Below are positions 35,375-44,413 of a DNA stretch of 64,000 nucleotides, in pieces. The stretch is from Geomonas edaphica (GTDB lineage Bacteria; Desulfobacterota; Desulfuromonadia; Geobacterales; Geobacteraceae), in the NCBI RefSeq assembly GCF_004917075.1, contig NZ_SSYB01000001.1, forward strand, positions 434,001-498,000. Reading direction: 5' to 3'. The translations under genes and the position numbers were made by a program. A model generated the notes under the pieces. It had not been told where the DNA came from and did no database searches. It was given only the letters and a program-made list of their open reading frames with translations. Every line of letters begins with the position of its first letter. Position 1 is the stretch's first letter.

Positions 35375-36712
35375 ATGACTGAACCACAAAAGTTGAAAAG
35401 GCCGCGCGGCAAGGCGCGGGTGATAAGCGGCAAGTGCATCGCCTGCGGCGCACGCTGCCAGAGCGTCTGCCCCGTGAACGGCGTAGAGATGAGCGAACAG
35501 GGCGAGCCGGTCATCGCTGCCGACAAATGCATCGGTTGCGTGAAGTGCGTTAAGGCGTGCCCGGCCGGCGCCCTGGAGATGTTCTACACCCCGGAGGAGC
35601 TGACCATCATCGCGAGCTTCGAGAAACACGGCGGCGAGGAGGCGGATGACGAGGAACTCGAGCGCCGACGCAGGATCTCGGCCTACAAGGGGGTCTGGGT
35701 CTTCATCGAACAAAACGACGGCGAAGCGGCCAAGGTCTCCTGGGAACTCACCGGCGTCGGGCGCGAACTAGCCGACAAGCTAGGTGTCCCGCTCTCGGCG
35801 GTGATCATCGGCAGCGGCATCCAGCCTCTTGCCGACCTCGCTTTCAGCTACGGGGCCGACCAGGCCTATCTCATCAACGATCCCGTGTTCCGCCAGTACC
35901 GCACCGAGCCCTTCCTCGAGGCGATGTGCTACCTTATCGGCAAGCATAAGCCCGAAGTCGTGCTGATGGGGGCGACGGGGATGGGACGCGATCTCGCGGG
36001 CGCCGTGGCAACACGGGTGAAGACCGGGCTCACCGCCGACTGCACCGGTCTCGGCATCGATGAAAAAGGGAACCTGATGCAGACACGCCCGGCCTTCGGC
36101 GGCAACATCATGGCCACTATCATGTGCGACCGCTTCCGTCCCCAGATGGCGACGGTCCGTCCGCACGTGATGCCCATGCCGGCGCAGCGCGCAGGCACCA
36201 CCGGCATCATCATAGAGGAGAGCTGTCCCGTCACCGAGGCGTCGATCTTCACGCGCGTTCTCGAGGTCATCACCGAAAAGGGGGGCAAGGAGAAGGTCGA
36301 CGTGGCAGGAGCCGAATTCATCGTCTCCGGCGGCCGCGGCCTCATGGCGAAGGAGAACTTCGCCATGCTCGAAGAGCTTGCCGATGAACTGGGTGGTGTG
36401 GTGGGGGGCTCGCGCAGCGCTGTCGACGCAGGTTGGCTCCCGCAAGACCGACAGGTCGGACAGACTGGGAAGACGGTGCGTCCGAAGATCTACATAGCCT
36501 GCGGCATCTCGGGCGCCATCCAGCACCTGGTCGGGATGCAGGACTCCGACGTCATCATCGCCATCAACCGCGACGCCGAAGCGCCCATCTTCGAGGTGGC
36601 GACCTTCGGCATCGTCGGCGACCTCTTCGAAGTGATCCCGGCACTCACCGCCGGGATCAGGGATGTGAAGGGAAATGCCGGGGAGGCATGTGCGCTAGTC
36701 TCGAAGCAGTGA
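35375..36712 (+). CDS. etfA: EtfA with N-terminal 2x[4Fe-4S] ferredoxin domain
   Basis: The 445-residue protein has an N-terminal ferredoxin-like domain (about residues 18-70) with cysteine clusters [12 protein letters not shown] and [11 protein letters not shown]. The EtfA body follows (about 110-445), including [20 protein letters not shown], the [11 protein letters not shown] segment, and the C-terminal FAD-binding [19 protein letters not shown] and [21 protein letters not shown]. Extra Fe-S centres let the flavoprotein exchange electrons with ferredoxin-like partners and are typical of Etfs of anaerobes. Gene order with etfB and the following membrane oxidoreductase suggests a complete electron-transfer unit. 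The 3' end of the gene is duplicated just downstream. Confidence 0.92.
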   Translation: MTEPQKLKRPRGKARVISGKCIACGARCQSVCPVNGVEMSEQGEPVIAADKCIGCVKCVKACPAGALEMFYTPEELTIIASFEKHGGEEADDEELERRRRISAYKGVWVFIEQNDGEAAKVSWELTGVGRELADKLGVPLSAVIIGSGIQPLADLAFSYGADQAYLINDPVFRQYRTEPFLEAMCYLIGKHKPEVVLMGATGMGRDLAGAVATRVKTGLTADCTGLGIDEKGNLMQTRPAFGGNIMATIMCDRFRPQMATVRPHVMPMPAQRAGTTGIIIEESCPVTEASIFTRVLEVITEKGGKEKVDVAGAEFIVSGGRGLMAKENFAMLEELADELGGVVGGSRSAVDAGWLPQDRQVGQTGKTVRPKIYIACGISGAIQHLVGMQDSDVIIAINRDAEAPIFEVATFGIVGDLFEVIPALTAGIRDVKGNAGEACALVSKQ

Positions 36713-36823
36713 GCATGGCAGCACGTTCCCACCTTTGCGAAGGTTTTTCAGGAAATTACGTGGAGGCACGTGAGTGTTGCCTCGGAGCAGTAAGCCTGCC
36801 AAACGTTCCCCCCTTCGCAAAGG
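36671..36823. repeat. Imperfect 80-bp tandem duplication at the etfA 3' end
   Basis: About 73 bp starting GGAAATGCCGGGGAGGCATG at 36671 recurs in diverged form at 36751 (GGAAATTACGTGGAGGCACG). Both copies hold a GAAGCAGTGAGC / GGAGCAGTAAGC stretch and end in CGTTCCC plus a TTTGCGAAGG / TTCGCAAAGG string. The first copy includes the etfA stop; the second is past it. Confidence 0.7.
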
Positions 36824-36959
36824 GGGGAGCGCGAGATCACCTGCGGCGCGTCGTGGGCCACTTTTTTCGCCATCCCCGGAATTTCCATATGAACCTCCCG
36901 CAAGGGGAGGGGGCAAAGGCCGCTTCTTCCAAATTTCCTGCAACTTTAACGGAGCACCC
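36713..36959. repeat. Repeat-rich gap between etfA and the Fe-S oxidoreductase gene
   Basis: The 247-bp gap holds the second copy of the etfA-end duplication, a hairpin GTTCCCCCC ... GGGGGGAGC (36805-36830) and a palindrome CCTCCCGCAAGGGGAGG (about 36894-36910). No gene is supported. The open frame running from 36774 into the next gene lacks a Shine-Dalgarno. Confidence 0.55.
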
Positions 36960-38933
36960 ATGGAACAGACTCTATTCATCTCCCTTTTGACTCTTTCCCT
37001 TGCCGCTTTCGCGGTGAGCTGTTATCGCCGCCTGGCGCTGGTCGCCGTCGGCACCAGTGACAACCGCTTCGACCGGCCGGTCGCCCGCTTCAGGGAGATG
37101 CTCATCTACGCCGTGGGACAGAAACGAGTGGTGAGTCGCCCCTTCGGCGTGAACCACGGTGTCATCTTCTGGGCCTTCCTTGTCCTCGCCGCTGCCAACC
37201 TTGAGTTTCTCGTTTCCGGCGTCGTTCCTGCGCTATCCTTCGATCTGCTCCCGGCGCCGGTCCATGCGACCCTGCTGTTCCTGTTCGACGTCTGCTCGCT
37301 TGCCGCGCTGGTCGCGGTGTCCGTGGCCGCGGTGCGCCGCACCGCGAACCCGCCCTTTAAAGGTGCCAGGACCTTCGAGGCGTACCTGATCCTGTCGATG
37401 ATCGCGGCCCTGATGCTCGCCTATTTCGGACTGAACGGCGTGCGCATTGCGCAGGGGGCACTTGCGACGTCCGCGGCAACGCCCGTGTCCAACCTTGCCG
37501 CGCATCTGCTCCAGACCTCGCCCCTTGCCGCCAACCTGGATTCCGCCGGACGGCTCTTCTGGTGGATCCATGCCGTAGTGCTGCTCGGTTTCATGAACTT
37601 TCTGCCGTACAGCAAGCACATGCACATACTCACCGCCATACCGAACGTCTTCTTGCGGACCATGGGGAAGAGTAACACCCAGGAGCGCGAAGAATTCATG
37701 GAGAACAGCACTTACGGAGCCGCCACCGTGGACCGGCTTTCCTGGAAGGACCTGCTCGACTCTTTCTCCTGCACGGAGTGCGGCCGTTGCCAGCAGTCAT
37801 GCCCAGCGGCGGCGACCGGCAAGGCGCTGAACCCGCGTGAGGTGATCCATGCCATCAAGGAGAACCTGCTGCGAAACGGTGCCGTGATGGAAAAACTCGC
37901 CGGCGATACTGAAGCGGAGCGCTGCGTCTCGCTCGTCGGGGGGGAGGGGAAGGATGCGACGAGCGAAGCCGCCCTTTGGAGCTGCACGTCTTGCGGCGCC
38001 TGCATGGAGGCGTGCCCGGTCTTCATCGAGCATCTGCCGAAGATAGTCAAGATGAGGCGTCACCTGGTGCAGATGGAGGCGCGGTTTCCGGAGGAACTGT
38101 TGAACCTCTTCGAGAACATGGAGCAGCGTTCGAACCCGTGGGGGATGGCGCCTTCTGAGCGGGGAAAGTGGAGCTCGCAGCTGGAGCTGCGCCCGTTCGA
38201 GGCGGGAAAGACCGAGTATCTGCTTTATGTTGGATGTTCCGGGGCCTTCGATGCGCGCAACAAGCAGGTTAGCGTAGCGCTCACCAGGGTGCTCGACGCG
38301 GCGGGCGTCTCCTACGGAGTCCTTGGGAAGGAGGAAAAATGCTGCGGCGACAGCATGCGGCGCCTCGGCAACGAATACCTCTTCGACCAGATGGCGCAGG
38401 AGAACGCGCGGCAGTTCCGGGAAAAGGGGGTTGCGAAGATCATCACCCAATGTCCGCACTGTTTCACCACGCTCAAGAACGACTATCGCCAGTACGGGAT
38501 CGAATTAGAGGTGATGCACCACAGCGAGCTGATCCTGGATCTCATGCAGCGTGGAAGGCTCGAGTTATCGCAGAGGGTTGATCTCGGGAAGGTGGTGTTT
38601 CACGATTCATGCTATCTCGGGCGTCACAACGACGTGTACGATGCGCCGCGCGAGGTGTTGCGGAAAAGTACCGGAGCGGAATCCGCTGAGATGGAGCGCA
38701 GCCGCGAGAACGCCTTCTGCTGCGGCGCAGGTGGCGGCAGGATGTGGCTCGAAGAGCACGAGGGGACGCCGATCAACCGAAACAGGGTGGGGGAAGCGCT
38801 GGCGCAAAGCCCGGCTACCGTCTGTGTCAGCTGTCCGTTTTGCATGACCATGTTCGAGGACGGCATAAAGGAAGTATCCGGAAGCACGACTCAGGTGAAG
38901 GACATCGCCGAGGTCGTCGCTCTAGCGCTTTAG
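36960..38933 (+). CDS. Membrane-bound HdrD-like Fe-S oxidoreductase (Etf:quinone route)
   Basis: The 657-residue protein has an N-terminal membrane domain of about five helices (about 1-235), similar to the NarI-like cytochrome b domain that binds haem and meets quinone. Next come two [4Fe-4S] sites (CTECGRCQQSC and CTSCGACMEAC, near residues 270-345) and a C-terminal pair of CCG domains as in HdrD/GlpC (EKCCGDSMRRLGNEY, TQCPHCFTTLKND, HDSCYLGRHNDVYD, CCGAGGGRMW). Such proteins accept electrons from Etf and reduce menaquinone, or run in reverse. The ATG at 36960 follows ACGGAGC and begins the first helix; an upstream start at 36774 was rejected. Confidence 0.88.
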   Translation: MEQTLFISLLTLSLAAFAVSCYRRLALVAVGTSDNRFDRPVARFREMLIYAVGQKRVVSRPFGVNHGVIFWAFLVLAAANLEFLVSGVVPALSFDLLPAPVHATLLFLFDVCSLAALVAVSVAAVRRTANPPFKGARTFEAYLILSMIAALMLAYFGLNGVRIAQGALATSAATPVSNLAAHLLQTSPLAANLDSAGRLFWWIHAVVLLGFMNFLPYSKHMHILTAIPNVFLRTMGKSNTQEREEFMENSTYGAATVDRLSWKDLLDSFSCTECGRCQQSCPAAATGKALNPREVIHAIKENLLRNGAVMEKLAGDTEAERCVSLVGGEGKDATSEAALWSCTSCGACMEACPVFIEHLPKIVKMRRHLVQMEARFPEELLNLFENMEQRSNPWGMAPSERGKWSSQLELRPFEAGKTEYLLYVGCSGAFDARNKQVSVALTRVLDAAGVSYGVLGKEEKCCGDSMRRLGNEYLFDQMAQENARQFREKGVAKIITQCPHCFTTLKNDYRQYGIELEVMHHSELILDLMQRGRLELSQRVDLGKVVFHDSCYLGRHNDVYDAPREVLRKSTGAESAEMERSRENAFCCGAGGGRMWLEEHEGTPINRNRVGEALAQSPATVCVSCPFCMTMFEDGIKEVSGSTTQVKDIAEVVALAL

Positions 38934-38945
38934 TGCCGGACGGTA

Positions 38946-39827
38946 TCATGTCGAAGGCTGTCGTCCTTCCTCGAGCCACTTCATAAGCGCGACCGCCTGC
39001 TCTTCGGTCATGTGCAGGTTCGAGTAGAGGTATTCAGCCTCGGTCTCCGGGTGCACCAGCTTCCTTATGTCTTCGTATTCTGTTGCATTGAGCACCCGAA
39101 CGATGCACGGCTGGAGCGTTGTGGGGGGGATGCTGTAGACCTGACTTGTGAAGGCGGAGACCTTCGTCGGTCTCGGGTAGAGGCGCGACTCTTCCCGTAC
39201 CGTATCGACTATGGTCTGGCAGGCGTCGCTGACCGCGGATTTCGCAAGCATGCTTGCGTACTTCTCTGTTACATGGGCGTCGCAGTAGAGGTAAAGTTCG
39301 CCGCTCGTGGAAGAGACCGTTTTTATATCCCGGTAGTGCGCCTGTGTCTGCATCTCGTTCAGCATGGCACAGACCTTCACCGGAGTTATCTCTGGGAAAA
39401 GCGCAAACATAGCGTTTAGTGGCGTGAGTGCCGAGGCGATGCGTGAGTCTCTGCGGATCCTTTCTGCCATGGCTAACTTTACTTCCTCTAGTTGCCCTTT
39501 GGTCGCGGCATCTTCGATGCTCATATGGGCGATCGAGTAGAAGAAGAGCTGCCCCGACTGAGTCGAAAGGGTACGGATGTCACTGCAGAGCGGGTCGTGC
39601 GAGATGGATTCCAGAAGCGGGCGATGAAAGTTGGCGGGGAGGTCCTGGGCGATGACGGTCAGGATGTGAGAGGAGGTAAGAACGCCGTACCTTTTGGAGT
39701 TTCGTCTGACGTTGTGAATCAGCTTTGCCTTTACCTCGGCAGCCTGCTCGGATATAGAGATACGATGAAACGCTTGCGCTGCGGGACTATGGCTGTGGTT
39801 GCCTAGGAAATCCTCGTGCATTGTCAT
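38946..39827 (-). CDS. Protein of unknown function with three related blocks
   Basis: I do not recognise this family. From the ATG at 39827 (behind GAGGTG) the product has 293 residues and no signal or membrane segment. It is built from three blocks of about 80-90 residues. Each has a basic helix (VRRNSKRYGV, IRRDSRIASAL, VREESRLYPRP), then a segment ending in an aromatic strand and His: FYSIAHMSIEDA, YLYCDAHVTEKYA and YLYSNLHMTEEQA, with DIRTLSTQSG / DIKTVSSTSG / DIRKLVHPE before it. The blocks look like divergent copies of one small domain. It is alone on the minus strand after the etf operon. Confidence 0.65.
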   Translation of the reverse strand: MTMHEDFLGNHSHSPAAQAFHRISISEQAAEVKAKLIHNVRRNSKRYGVLTSSHILTVIAQDLPANFHRPLLESISHDPLCSDIRTLSTQSGQLFFYSIAHMSIEDAATKGQLEEVKLAMAERIRRDSRIASALTPLNAMFALFPEITPVKVCAMLNEMQTQAHYRDIKTVSSTSGELYLYCDAHVTEKYASMLAKSAVSDACQTIVDTVREESRLYPRPTKVSAFTSQVYSIPPTTLQPCIVRVLNATEYEDIRKLVHPETEAEYLYSNLHMTEEQAVALMKWLEEGRQPST

Positions 39828-40056
39828 TGACACCTCGCTGTGAGACTGGCATGTAAAGACAATGGCTATGATAGATGATTTTATCCTTGTGTAAATGAGG
39901 CCGGTTAGTTTTTTTTCACCGTTGTCCTGCTCGCTCCGAGCTCCTACGTTGAGCCGCAATTCATGCACCACATTAATGGTAGGTCTGCTTGACATTAATT
40001 TAGACTAATATATATTTGCCACGCTGGATCCTGAGATTACGACGAAGGAGGTTGGC

Positions 40057-40257
40057 GTGGGATATTCCGGGTTCATTCTGGTGCTGGGGTGCGTGCTTCC
40101 TTGTCTGGGACTGGGACTGTTTTGTTACCTGTTCAAGTTGTACCTCGACTACCTGTCCGAATTGCGTGGCCTGTCCAAGTCGGAACCTGAGTATGTGCGG
40201 GAAATCAACAAGAAACTCTATATGAATAACGTCGAGACCGAACGCGACCTGTTGTAG
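40057..40257 (+). CDS. Small single-pass membrane protein, unknown function
   Basis: A 66-residue product starts at GTG 40057 after a strong AAGGAGG. A single hydrophobic segment (about 5-27, FILVLGCVLPCLGLGLFCYLF) is followed by a charged tail (KSEPEYVREINKKLYMNNVETERD). It looks like a genuine small inner-membrane protein, given the Shine-Dalgarno strength, but the family is not recognised. It precedes the secreted nuclease gene by 80 bp. Confidence 0.55.
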   Translation: MGYSGFILVLGCVLPCLGLGLFCYLFKLYLDYLSELRGLSKSEPEYVREINKKLYMNNVETERDLL

Positions 40258-40336
40258 GGTGTTGCTTCTGTTGCGTCCCTCCTGTTAAACTGCCGCCTGC
40301 ATTCTCCGCCGTGAGCGGATACAAGGCGGTCCTTCC

Positions 40337-41104
40337 ATGCTTCGAACCGGTTTATTCAACCTCATCCTTATCGTTTTTCTGAGTGCCGGCGCTGCCTTTG
40401 GCGGTGCCATCGACGACTGCGGCGAGTACGCTGCCTTCGGCGTCCCGGGGCATTCCGGCGACCTTCTGTGCCGCAAGGGGTACCTGCTGAGCCACGACGC
40501 CGAGAAAAAGACGCCGCTCTGGGTCGCCGAGCGCATGACGCGGGAGCGCTTGCTTGCGAAGCTGAAAAGGGGAAACAACTTCCGACCTGACGTCGACCTC
40601 CCGAGGGGGAGTCGTGCCGAGCTTTCCGATTACAAGGGATCGGGGTACGACAGGGGGCACATGGCGCCTGCAGCTGATATGGCGTGGGACGAAGAGGCCA
40701 TGTCGGAGAGTTTCTATCTCTCCAACATGGTGCCCCAGGCCGGTGAGGGGATGAACCGTGGCATCTGGGCCGAGCTGGAAGGGAAGGTGCGCGCGTGGGT
40801 CCAAAAACGCGGCGAGCTTTTCATCTACAGCGGTCCGATCTATCCGATTACCGGCGGAAAGACCATCGGACGCAACCGGGTCGCGGTTCCCGAGGCGCTA
40901 TACAAGGTGATTCTTGATCCGAAGCGGCGCGAGGCAATCGCCGTCATCATGCCGAACGAGCCGCTCGAAACCGAGGACATGCCCAAGTACCTGGTCCCGG
41001 TGCGCGAGGTCGAGAAGCGGACCGGGCTCGACTTCTTCTCGGTCCTGCCGCGTGAGGAGCAGGACCGGATCGAAACGGTGCAACCCGCAGGGCTTTGGCA
41101 GTAG
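40337..41104 (+). CDS. Secreted DNA/RNA non-specific endonuclease (NUC1 family)
   Basis: The 255-residue enzyme has an N-terminal signal peptide (about 1-22) and the NUC1 catalytic motif YDRGHMAPAADM (DRGH; His is the general base), followed by YLSNMVPQ with the metal-binding Asn (MVPQAGEGMNRGIW). The family cuts single- and double-stranded DNA and RNA with Mg2+. The length fits small bacterial members. It is likely periplasmic or extracellular and might serve in nutrient salvage or defence against foreign DNA. It is convergent with the peptidase gene, the two stops being 8 bp apart. Confidence 0.9.
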   Translation: MLRTGLFNLILIVFLSAGAAFGGAIDDCGEYAAFGVPGHSGDLLCRKGYLLSHDAEKKTPLWVAERMTRERLLAKLKRGNNFRPDVDLPRGSRAELSDYKGSGYDRGHMAPAADMAWDEEAMSESFYLSNMVPQAGEGMNRGIWAELEGKVRAWVQKRGELFIYSGPIYPITGGKTIGRNRVAVPEALYKVILDPKRREAIAVIMPNEPLETEDMPKYLVPVREVEKRTGLDFFSVLPREEQDRIETVQPAGLWQ

Positions 41105-41111
41105 AGCCGCT

Positions 41112-42635
41112 CTAGCGCTTCACGGCCGATCCGATGAACTGCGCGGCATCCTTTTTGAGCTGAGCCAGCGCTTCCGTCTCGAGGTACATCATGTGTCCGG
41201 AGCGGTAACGTCTGATCGTTATGTTCTCCCGCAGCTTTTCACCGACGCCCAGGTGGGCCATGGTGTACTCGGCTGCGTAGTGCGGCGTGGCGAGGTCGAA
41301 GAGCCCCGAGGCGACCCAGACCTTCAGGTACGGGTTCTTCACCATGGCGTTGCGCAGGTTTTCCGCCGTGTCGGCATAGCTGTTCTTTGCCTCCCAATCC
41401 CACCGCCCGATGCCGCCCCCCAGGGTGAAATACTCCTGATCCGACTGGTAGCCGAGTTCCTCGCGCAGGTACGTGTTGATCGCCGCGGTGAAGGGGGGGC
41501 GGATCGTGGTGATCGTCGCATCGAAACCGGCAGATTTCGCCGGTTCGGGGTTCTCGGCGTTGAACCTGCTGTCCATGAACCCCACCATCCGTCCCTCGTT
41601 GTGCAAAATTTCACGCGCGAAATCCCTGTTGTCGATGCGCAGGTTTCGGTTCAGTACGAACACCGGGTCCAGTCCGGTTAACCGGGCGAACTCCGTCGCC
41701 ACCCTCTTTTTCCCTTCCGCGTCAAGCCGATCACCTCTTTCCAACGCCAGTGCGTAATCCGTAGATGCCCAATGTTCCGCCTGCGCGAGAGTCCGGTCGA
41801 GGTCAGCCAGAAGCTCAGGTGCGAGCTTTTTGTGATAAAAGGCGGTTGCCGTGTAGCTCGGGAGGATGAGCTGGTAGGGGAGATCGTTGCCGTAGTCGAA
41901 AGCGATGGTCAGGAAGTTCAAGATGCTAGAGATGAGGATGACGCCGTTTAGTGCTACGCCGTGCTCCACCAACAGGTCGGAGAGCCCGGCACAGCGGAAG
42001 GTGCCGTAGCTTTCCCCGACCAGGAAGAGCGGTGCGCTCCACGCCTGGTTGCGCGTGAGGTAGAGCCTGATGAAGCGCTGCAGGGAGTCGATGTCTGGCT
42101 GTACTGCGGAGAACTTCTTGGTGAGCTCCGGTTTGGTGCCGCGGCTGTAGCCGGTTCCTACCGGATCCACAAAGACTAGATCTCCGAGGTCTAGCCAGCT
42201 TGAGGCGTTTTCGATGAGCTTGAATGGAGGGGCCGGCATGTTGCCGTCGGGAAGCATCTGCACCCGTTTCGGCCCGAGCGCTCCTAGGTGCAGCCATACC
42301 GAAGCGGCGCCGGGGCCGCCGTTGAAGATGAAGAGCAGTGGGCGTGGAGGCGCCGTTTTTGCCTGCGGCACGCGGTACGAGACGTAGAAGATCTCGGCTT
42401 CGGTCTCCCCCGCGTCATTTTGCACCGGGAGTGTGCCCGCACTCGCCTCGTAGGCAATCTCCCTGCCGTCGATGCGCACCTTGTGCCGGGTGGCCGCGGC
42501 GGTTGCGGCGGAGGGATGTTGTTGCGGCTCCTGACGGGCTGCGGGCTCCTGTTTGGTATCGGGTGTCGACGCGGCGAAAGAAGGTACGGAGAGCGAGGCT
42601 GCAAGCAGGGCAACCAGCAGGACCATTGGTTTCAT
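41112..42635 (-). CDS. Exported S10-type serine carboxypeptidase-like protein
   Basis: The 507-residue product starts at ATG 42635 (AAGGAGG upstream) with a signal peptide (about 1-21), then a Pro/Gln/Ala-rich stretch and the S10 fold. Motifs include LFIFNGGPGAASVWLHLGALGP (oxyanion region), VDPVGTGYSRG, the nucleophile FLVGESYGTFR, and the C-terminal Asp and His in VASGLFDLATPHYA and YRSGHMMYL. The family includes carboxypeptidases; bacterial members of this kind are little studied, and the substrate is unknown. It is probably periplasmic. The start 13 codons upstream was rejected because it would place extra residues ahead of the signal peptide. Confidence 0.85.
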   Translation of the reverse strand: MKPMVLLVALLAASLSVPSFAASTPDTKQEPAARQEPQQHPSAATAAATRHKVRIDGREIAYEASAGTLPVQNDAGETEAEIFYVSYRVPQAKTAPPRPLLFIFNGGPGAASVWLHLGALGPKRVQMLPDGNMPAPPFKLIENASSWLDLGDLVFVDPVGTGYSRGTKPELTKKFSAVQPDIDSLQRFIRLYLTRNQAWSAPLFLVGESYGTFRCAGLSDLLVEHGVALNGVILISSILNFLTIAFDYGNDLPYQLILPSYTATAFYHKKLAPELLADLDRTLAQAEHWASTDYALALERGDRLDAEGKKRVATEFARLTGLDPVFVLNRNLRIDNRDFAREILHNEGRMVGFMDSRFNAENPEPAKSAGFDATITTIRPPFTAAINTYLREELGYQSDQEYFTLGGGIGRWDWEAKNSYADTAENLRNAMVKNPYLKVWVASGLFDLATPHYAAEYTMAHLGVGEKLRENITIRRYRSGHMMYLETEALAQLKKDAAQFIGSAVKR

Positions 42636-42744
42636 TTTTGGAGCGCCTCCTTGAGGGCAAATGCATGACATCACAAGGAGTCATAGTAGCGGAAGGCGCT
42701 CTCCCGGTCAAACGTACATGTTAGGCGATACGCCTTGCACTTGT

Positions 42745-42808
42745 TCCCTCTCCTTCCGGGCCTGCGCCGGAGCGCTTCGGTTCGCGAAGGCGGGAGAGGG
42801 TGCCCGGA
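42745..42808. repeat. Dispersed palindromic repeat, family B-like
   Basis: CCCTCTCC ... GGCGGGAGAGGGTGCCC with inner arms GCGCTTCGG/TTCGCGAAGGC. It is a variant of the element at 46189-46236. Confidence 0.55.
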
Positions 42809-42811
42809 GGG

Positions 42812-42847
42812 GAGGTGAGGGAGGTGAGGGAGGTGAGGGAGGTGAGG
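42812..42847. repeat. 9-bp tandem repeat
   Basis: Four exact copies of GAGGTGAGG are followed by a partial fifth (GAGGTGCTG). They form a purine-rich tract between two palindromic repeats. Confidence 0.85.
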
Positions 42848-42881
42848 GAGGTGCTGCGAAGTGACATGTTTGCCGCGGCAA

Positions 42882-42924
42882 GGCCCTCACCCCGGCCCTC
42901 TCCCGGGGGGAGAGGGCGGGGGGG
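42882..42924. repeat. Dispersed palindromic repeat, family B, inverted
   Basis: GGCCCTCACCCCGGCCCTCTCCC followed by GGGAGAGGGCGG is the reverse-complement orientation of the copies at 28587 and 46189. Confidence 0.6.
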
Positions 42925-42958
42925 GCTGCGCCCACGGGACGGCGGTTAAATAGAGACC

Positions 42959-44413
42959 TCAATAGGCGACGTACGGCCCGGTACCCAGCGGCGAGGTCTC
43001 GCTCTCGATGCCGAAGGCGACGCTGCGGCCCATGAAGAATGGAAGTCCCCAGTCGAAGCCGAAACTTGATGGGCCGCCGATGTCGACGAAAACGTTATTC
43101 GATGTGTTGAGTAGCGTTTCGAGGCTGGTGATGCTGAAATTGACGGTAGAGGAGGGTGAGCCGGTCGCCGCGGTGTTGGTCGCGGAAAGCGTCCTGGTTG
43201 CCGGTGGGCAGTACCAGTCCGTGTTCGGGGAGGGGCAGACCGGCAGCAGCGACGAGTCCGGGTTTGGGGAGAACAGCGCATTGGAGCCGGTATCGAAGAA
43301 ACCAAAGGAACTGATGCTGTCGATCACTGTGGTCACGTCGCCGGTGGAATCGGTACGGAGCACGGTCGGGGAGGTGAGCGTGTTGTTGCTCCTGGTGCCG
43401 ATCCCGAGGATGAGCGAACCGTCGATGGAGGAGGCGCCGCCAAGCGGTACCGACGGTAGTTGGACGATAACGCCGTTGCCGTCCGTGGACAGGGCTGCCA
43501 CCGGGTTTTGCACCTGATCCGAGAGCGGGACCGCAACGCCGGTGCAGGATGTACCGATGCAACTGTAGTAGACCCCGTTCGCGGCGGTAAAGGCACAGTC
43601 AAGACCGCAGTCCTCCTTGAAGAGGCCGACCCCGAGGATGCCGGTGAAGCCGGAAGATACCGGTGTGGGGTCAGCGTTGGAGCAGGGGAGGGGGAGCGAT
43701 CCGAAGCTGGAGTTGATTACCTGGATTGGCACTGAGACGTAGGGCTCGTCGCCAAGCTTCACCATCGCCCTTCGGATCGGTCCCCAAAGCGAGCTCCCGT
43801 CAGCAAATTCTACGCATCCGGTGAGGGCGCCCTCACCGCTTGCGACCTGCGGCAGGGTGAGTGTTGGAATGGCCTGCTGGAAAATACGCAGACCGAAGCT
43901 GCCTGTGTCGAGCAGGATGTCGTTCACGGTCTGACATGCGGAGAGGTCGGGGTTGCAGATGGTGACGCTGACGCAGGGCTTGTTTATGTAGCTCCCTGCG
44001 GCACAGAGTGATCCGTTCACCGTAATCTTCATGACGTTTGCCGCGTTGGCGGATGGTGTCGTAGTGAGTGCGGTGGAATCGGAAACATCCCCAAGCGACG
44101 CGGTGATGGTTACCGCCCCTTGGGAGATGACGGTGACCATCCCCTTGCTTCCTTGCGTGTTGCTTACTGTCGCCGTGCCTGCGGCAGATGAACTCCAGGT
44201 GACGTCGTTTGTGATGTTCTTGGTGCTGTTGTCGGAATAGGTGCCTGTCGCGGTAAGTTGTGTGGTCGAGCCGACGGCGAGCGTGGAGGCGTCAGGCGTG
44301 ATCGTGATTGAGGTTAGGGAGGGGTGCGAACCGCCGCCACCCCCGCCGCCGCATCCGGTCATGATGAAGAGGCAACAGATGGTGAGCAACGCCGATAGGT
44401 TAACGTATCTCAT
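42959..44413 (-). CDS. DUF3443 lipoprotein with N-terminal Ig-like (Big_2) domain
   Basis: The 484-residue product has a lipobox (IMTGC) and a run of seven glycines. A bacterial Ig-like Big_2 domain follows (about 33-115, TSITITPDASTLAVGSTTQLTATGTYSD). The rest is a DUF3443 domain, with VTICNPDLSACQTVNDILLDTGSFGLRIF. The ILLDTGS string resembles the active-site loop of aspartic proteases, and DUF3443 is thought to have that fold, though activity is unproven. It overlaps the upstream DUF2844 gene by 14 bp; the two families are usually paired. The protein is probably held on the outer membrane. Confidence 0.82.
   Translation of the reverse strand: MRYVNLSALLTICCLFIMTGCGGGGGGGSHPSLTSITITPDASTLAVGSTTQLTATGTYSDNSTKNITNDVTWSSSAAGTATVSNTQGSKGMVTVISQGAVTITASLGDVSDSTALTTTPSANAANVMKITVNGSLCAAGSYINKPCVSVTICNPDLSACQTVNDILLDTGSFGLRIFQQAIPTLTLPQVASGEGALTGCVEFADGSSLWGPIRRAMVKLGDEPYVSVPIQVINSSFGSLPLPCSNADPTPVSSGFTGILGVGLFKEDCGLDCAFTAANGVYYSCIGTSCTGVAVPLSDQVQNPVAALSTDGNGVIVQLPSVPLGGASSIDGSLILGIGTRSNNTLTSPTVLRTDSTGDVTTVIDSISSFGFFDTGSNALFSPNPDSSLLPVCPSPNTDWYCPPATRTLSATNTAATGSPSSTVNFSITSLETLLNTSNNVFVDIGGPSSFGFDWGLPFFMGRSVAFGIESETSPLGTGPYVAY

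Larger units (their letters stand above)
42636..42958. other. 323-nt intergenic region full of repeats
   Basis: Two copies of a dispersed palindromic repeat (42745-42808 and, inverted, 42882-42924) flank a 9-bp tandem repeat (42812-42847). No gene or terminator was recognised. Confidence 0.6.

Noticed and set aside
36774-36959. A 62-residue N-terminal extension of the HdrD-like oxidoreductase
   Set aside because: It would translate a palindromic repeat and part of the etfA-end duplication; the ATG at 36960 starts directly at the first membrane helix with an ACGGAGC ribosome-binding site.
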